Source: Streptomyces sp. CoH27
Lineage (GTDB): Bacteria; Actinomycetota; Actinomycetes; Streptomycetales; Streptomycetaceae
Length of the DNA stretch: 64,000 nt
Assembly: GCF_020181035.1 (NCBI RefSeq)
Contig: NZ_JAIQYY010000018.1
Span: forward strand, 145,934 to 209,933
Direction of reading: 5' to 3'
Every line of letters begins with the position of its first letter. The first letter of the stretch is position 1. The translations under genes were made by a program, and so were the position numbers. This document shows, in pieces, positions 63,176 to 64,000 of this stretch. Below the pieces are notes generated by a model. The model was given only the letters and a program-made list of their open reading frames with translations. It ran no database searches and was not told the DNA's origin.

Positions 63176-64000
63176 TCAGTGGTGGACCGGGGCCTGCTGC
63201 CCGGCGGGCGTACCGGAGGCGATCACGGTGCTCCGTGTGCCGTCGCGGCGCTCCAGGGCCGAGGACAGGACGGCGAGGACCAGGGCGGCCGCGGCAAGAG
63301 CGGCACCGACCCAGTTCGGGGCCGTATAGCCGTAACCGGCCGCGATCACGAGGCCGCCGAGCCAGGCGGACAGGGCGTTGCCCAGGTTGAAGGCGCCGAT
63401 GTTCACGGCCGACGCGAGCGTCGGTGCGCCGTGTGCCTGGTCGAGGACGCGCTTCTGCAGCGGCGGGACCGTGGCGAATCCGAGGGCGCCGATCAGGGCG
63501 ATGGTCACCGCCGCCGCGATCTTGTTGTGAGCGGTGAGTGTGAAGAGGGCCAGGACGACCGCCAGGGCGCCAAGGGAGACGTACAGCATCGGCATCAGGG
63601 CGCGGTCGGCGAACTTCCCGCCGACGAGGTTGCCACCGACCATGCCGAGGCCGAACAGGACCAGCAGCCAGGTGACCGAGCCGTCGGCGAAGCCCGTGAT
63701 GTGCGTCATCATCGGCGCGATGTAGGTGATGGCCGCGAAGACACCGCCGAAGCCGAGGACGGTCATCGCCATGGCGAGCAGAACCTGGGCGTTCTTGAAG
63801 GCGGCCAGTTCGTGCCGCAGGTGCACACCCTCCGCCTTCGGCAGCTCGGGCACCAGCTTCGCGATGCCTGCCAGGCCGACGACCCCGAGCGCGGCGACGA
63901 TGCCGAAGGTGACGCGCCAGCCGACGTGCTGGCCGACGAGCGTGCCCAGCGGGACGCCGACAACATTGGCGACGGTCAGGCCGGTGAACATCATGGCGAT
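63176..64000 (-). CDS. DHA1-type MFS transporter (3' part)
   Basis: The last 275 or so codons of a major facilitator permease; the start is beyond the right edge. It shows GLTVANVVGVPLGTLVGQHV with the motif C-like region of antiporters, and about eight remaining hydrophobic helices, ending in a soluble tail. DHA1 members export drugs or sugars (arabinose-efflux-like). Five of the twelve helices would be missing from the view. The downstream HbpS-like gene may be in the same operon. Confidence 0.85.
   Translation of the reverse strand: MAMMFTGLTVANVVGVPLGTLVGQHVGWRVTFGIVAALGVVGLAGIAKLVPELPKAEGVHLRHELAAFKNAQVLLAMAMTVLGFGGVFAAITYIAPMMTHITGFADGSVTWLLVLFGLGMVGGNLVGGKFADRALMPMLYVSLGALAVVLALFTLTAHNKIAAAVTIALIGALGFATVPPLQKRVLDQAHGAPTLASAVNIGAFNLGNALSAWLGGLVIAAGYGYTAPNWVGAALAAAALVLAVLSSALERRDGTRSTVIASGTPAGQQAPVHH

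Overview
This window is high-GC actinobacterial DNA with the features of a Streptomyces chromosome arm close to the replication origin: third-position G/C bias, many GTG starts, several apparently leaderless genes, and signature genes ssgA/ssgR (sporulation), a SpoIIE-type phosphatase with RsbW-like ATPases, and cydA-cydB-cydDC with a Rex operator. Gene order (pheA-serS, cyd operon, thiC, ssgA/ssgR, ptpA) matches, from memory, the S. coelicolor SCO39xx core region. Five perfect copies of the ParB site parS (GTTTCACGTGAAAC) plus three degenerate ones, and several clusters of DnaA boxes (TTGTCCACA/TTATCCACA), fit an oriC-proximal position.

Layout. 1-10.4 kb: start of a serine-protease-like gene, a glycerophosphodiesterase, two RsbW-like ATPases, a SEC-C protein, a secreted protein, a primase-polymerase-like protein, a SpoIIE phosphatase, an Xaa-Pro aminopeptidase and a MocR-type regulator. 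10.6-17 kb: a copper and respiratory-assembly cluster (membrane protein, YcnI, Sco1/SenC, PCuAC chaperone, CopC-CopD fusion, Tat-exported DyP peroxidase). 17-20.7 kb: pheA, a DnaA-box-rich spacer, serS and a HAD phosphatase. 21-25 kb: a four-gene ABC-2 exporter operon. 25-32 kb: M24 peptidase, an EphD-like hydrolase/reductase fusion, MerR, KptA, a LLM oxidoreductase and a second HAD phosphatase. 31.8-38 kb: cydDC, cydB, cydA. 38-43.5 kb: cyclophilin-like protein, HisC-like aminotransferase, LacI regulator, phosphoesterase, membrane protein.

43.6-49.4 kb is the accessory interval. It holds three uncharacterised proteins (one with DUF4241), a frameshifted gene, and an HxlR/quinone-oxidoreductase pair. 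The striking feature is that the last ~44 codons of thiC occur three times in direct orientation (46440, 47676 and the genuine thiC end at 49438). In the two extra copies similarity to thiC stops at the same codon, and each extra copy is an open frame overlapping the stop codon of the gene before it. I read this as a repeatedly used integration site in the 3' end of thiC, with displaced gene ends left as scars.

49.4-64 kb returns to core genes: thiC with a TPP riboswitch whose variable arm contains parS sites, a YibE/F membrane protein with a His-rich N-terminus, ssgA, ssgR, small membrane proteins, cupin, ptpA, a cystathionine-lyase-like enzyme, LysR, NUDIX, a flavohaemoglobin-like protein, a HAD-IB phosphatase, a GNAT, a GlcG/HbpS protein and the 3' part of an MFS transporter. 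I saw no tRNA, rRNA, CRISPR array or intact insertion sequence.
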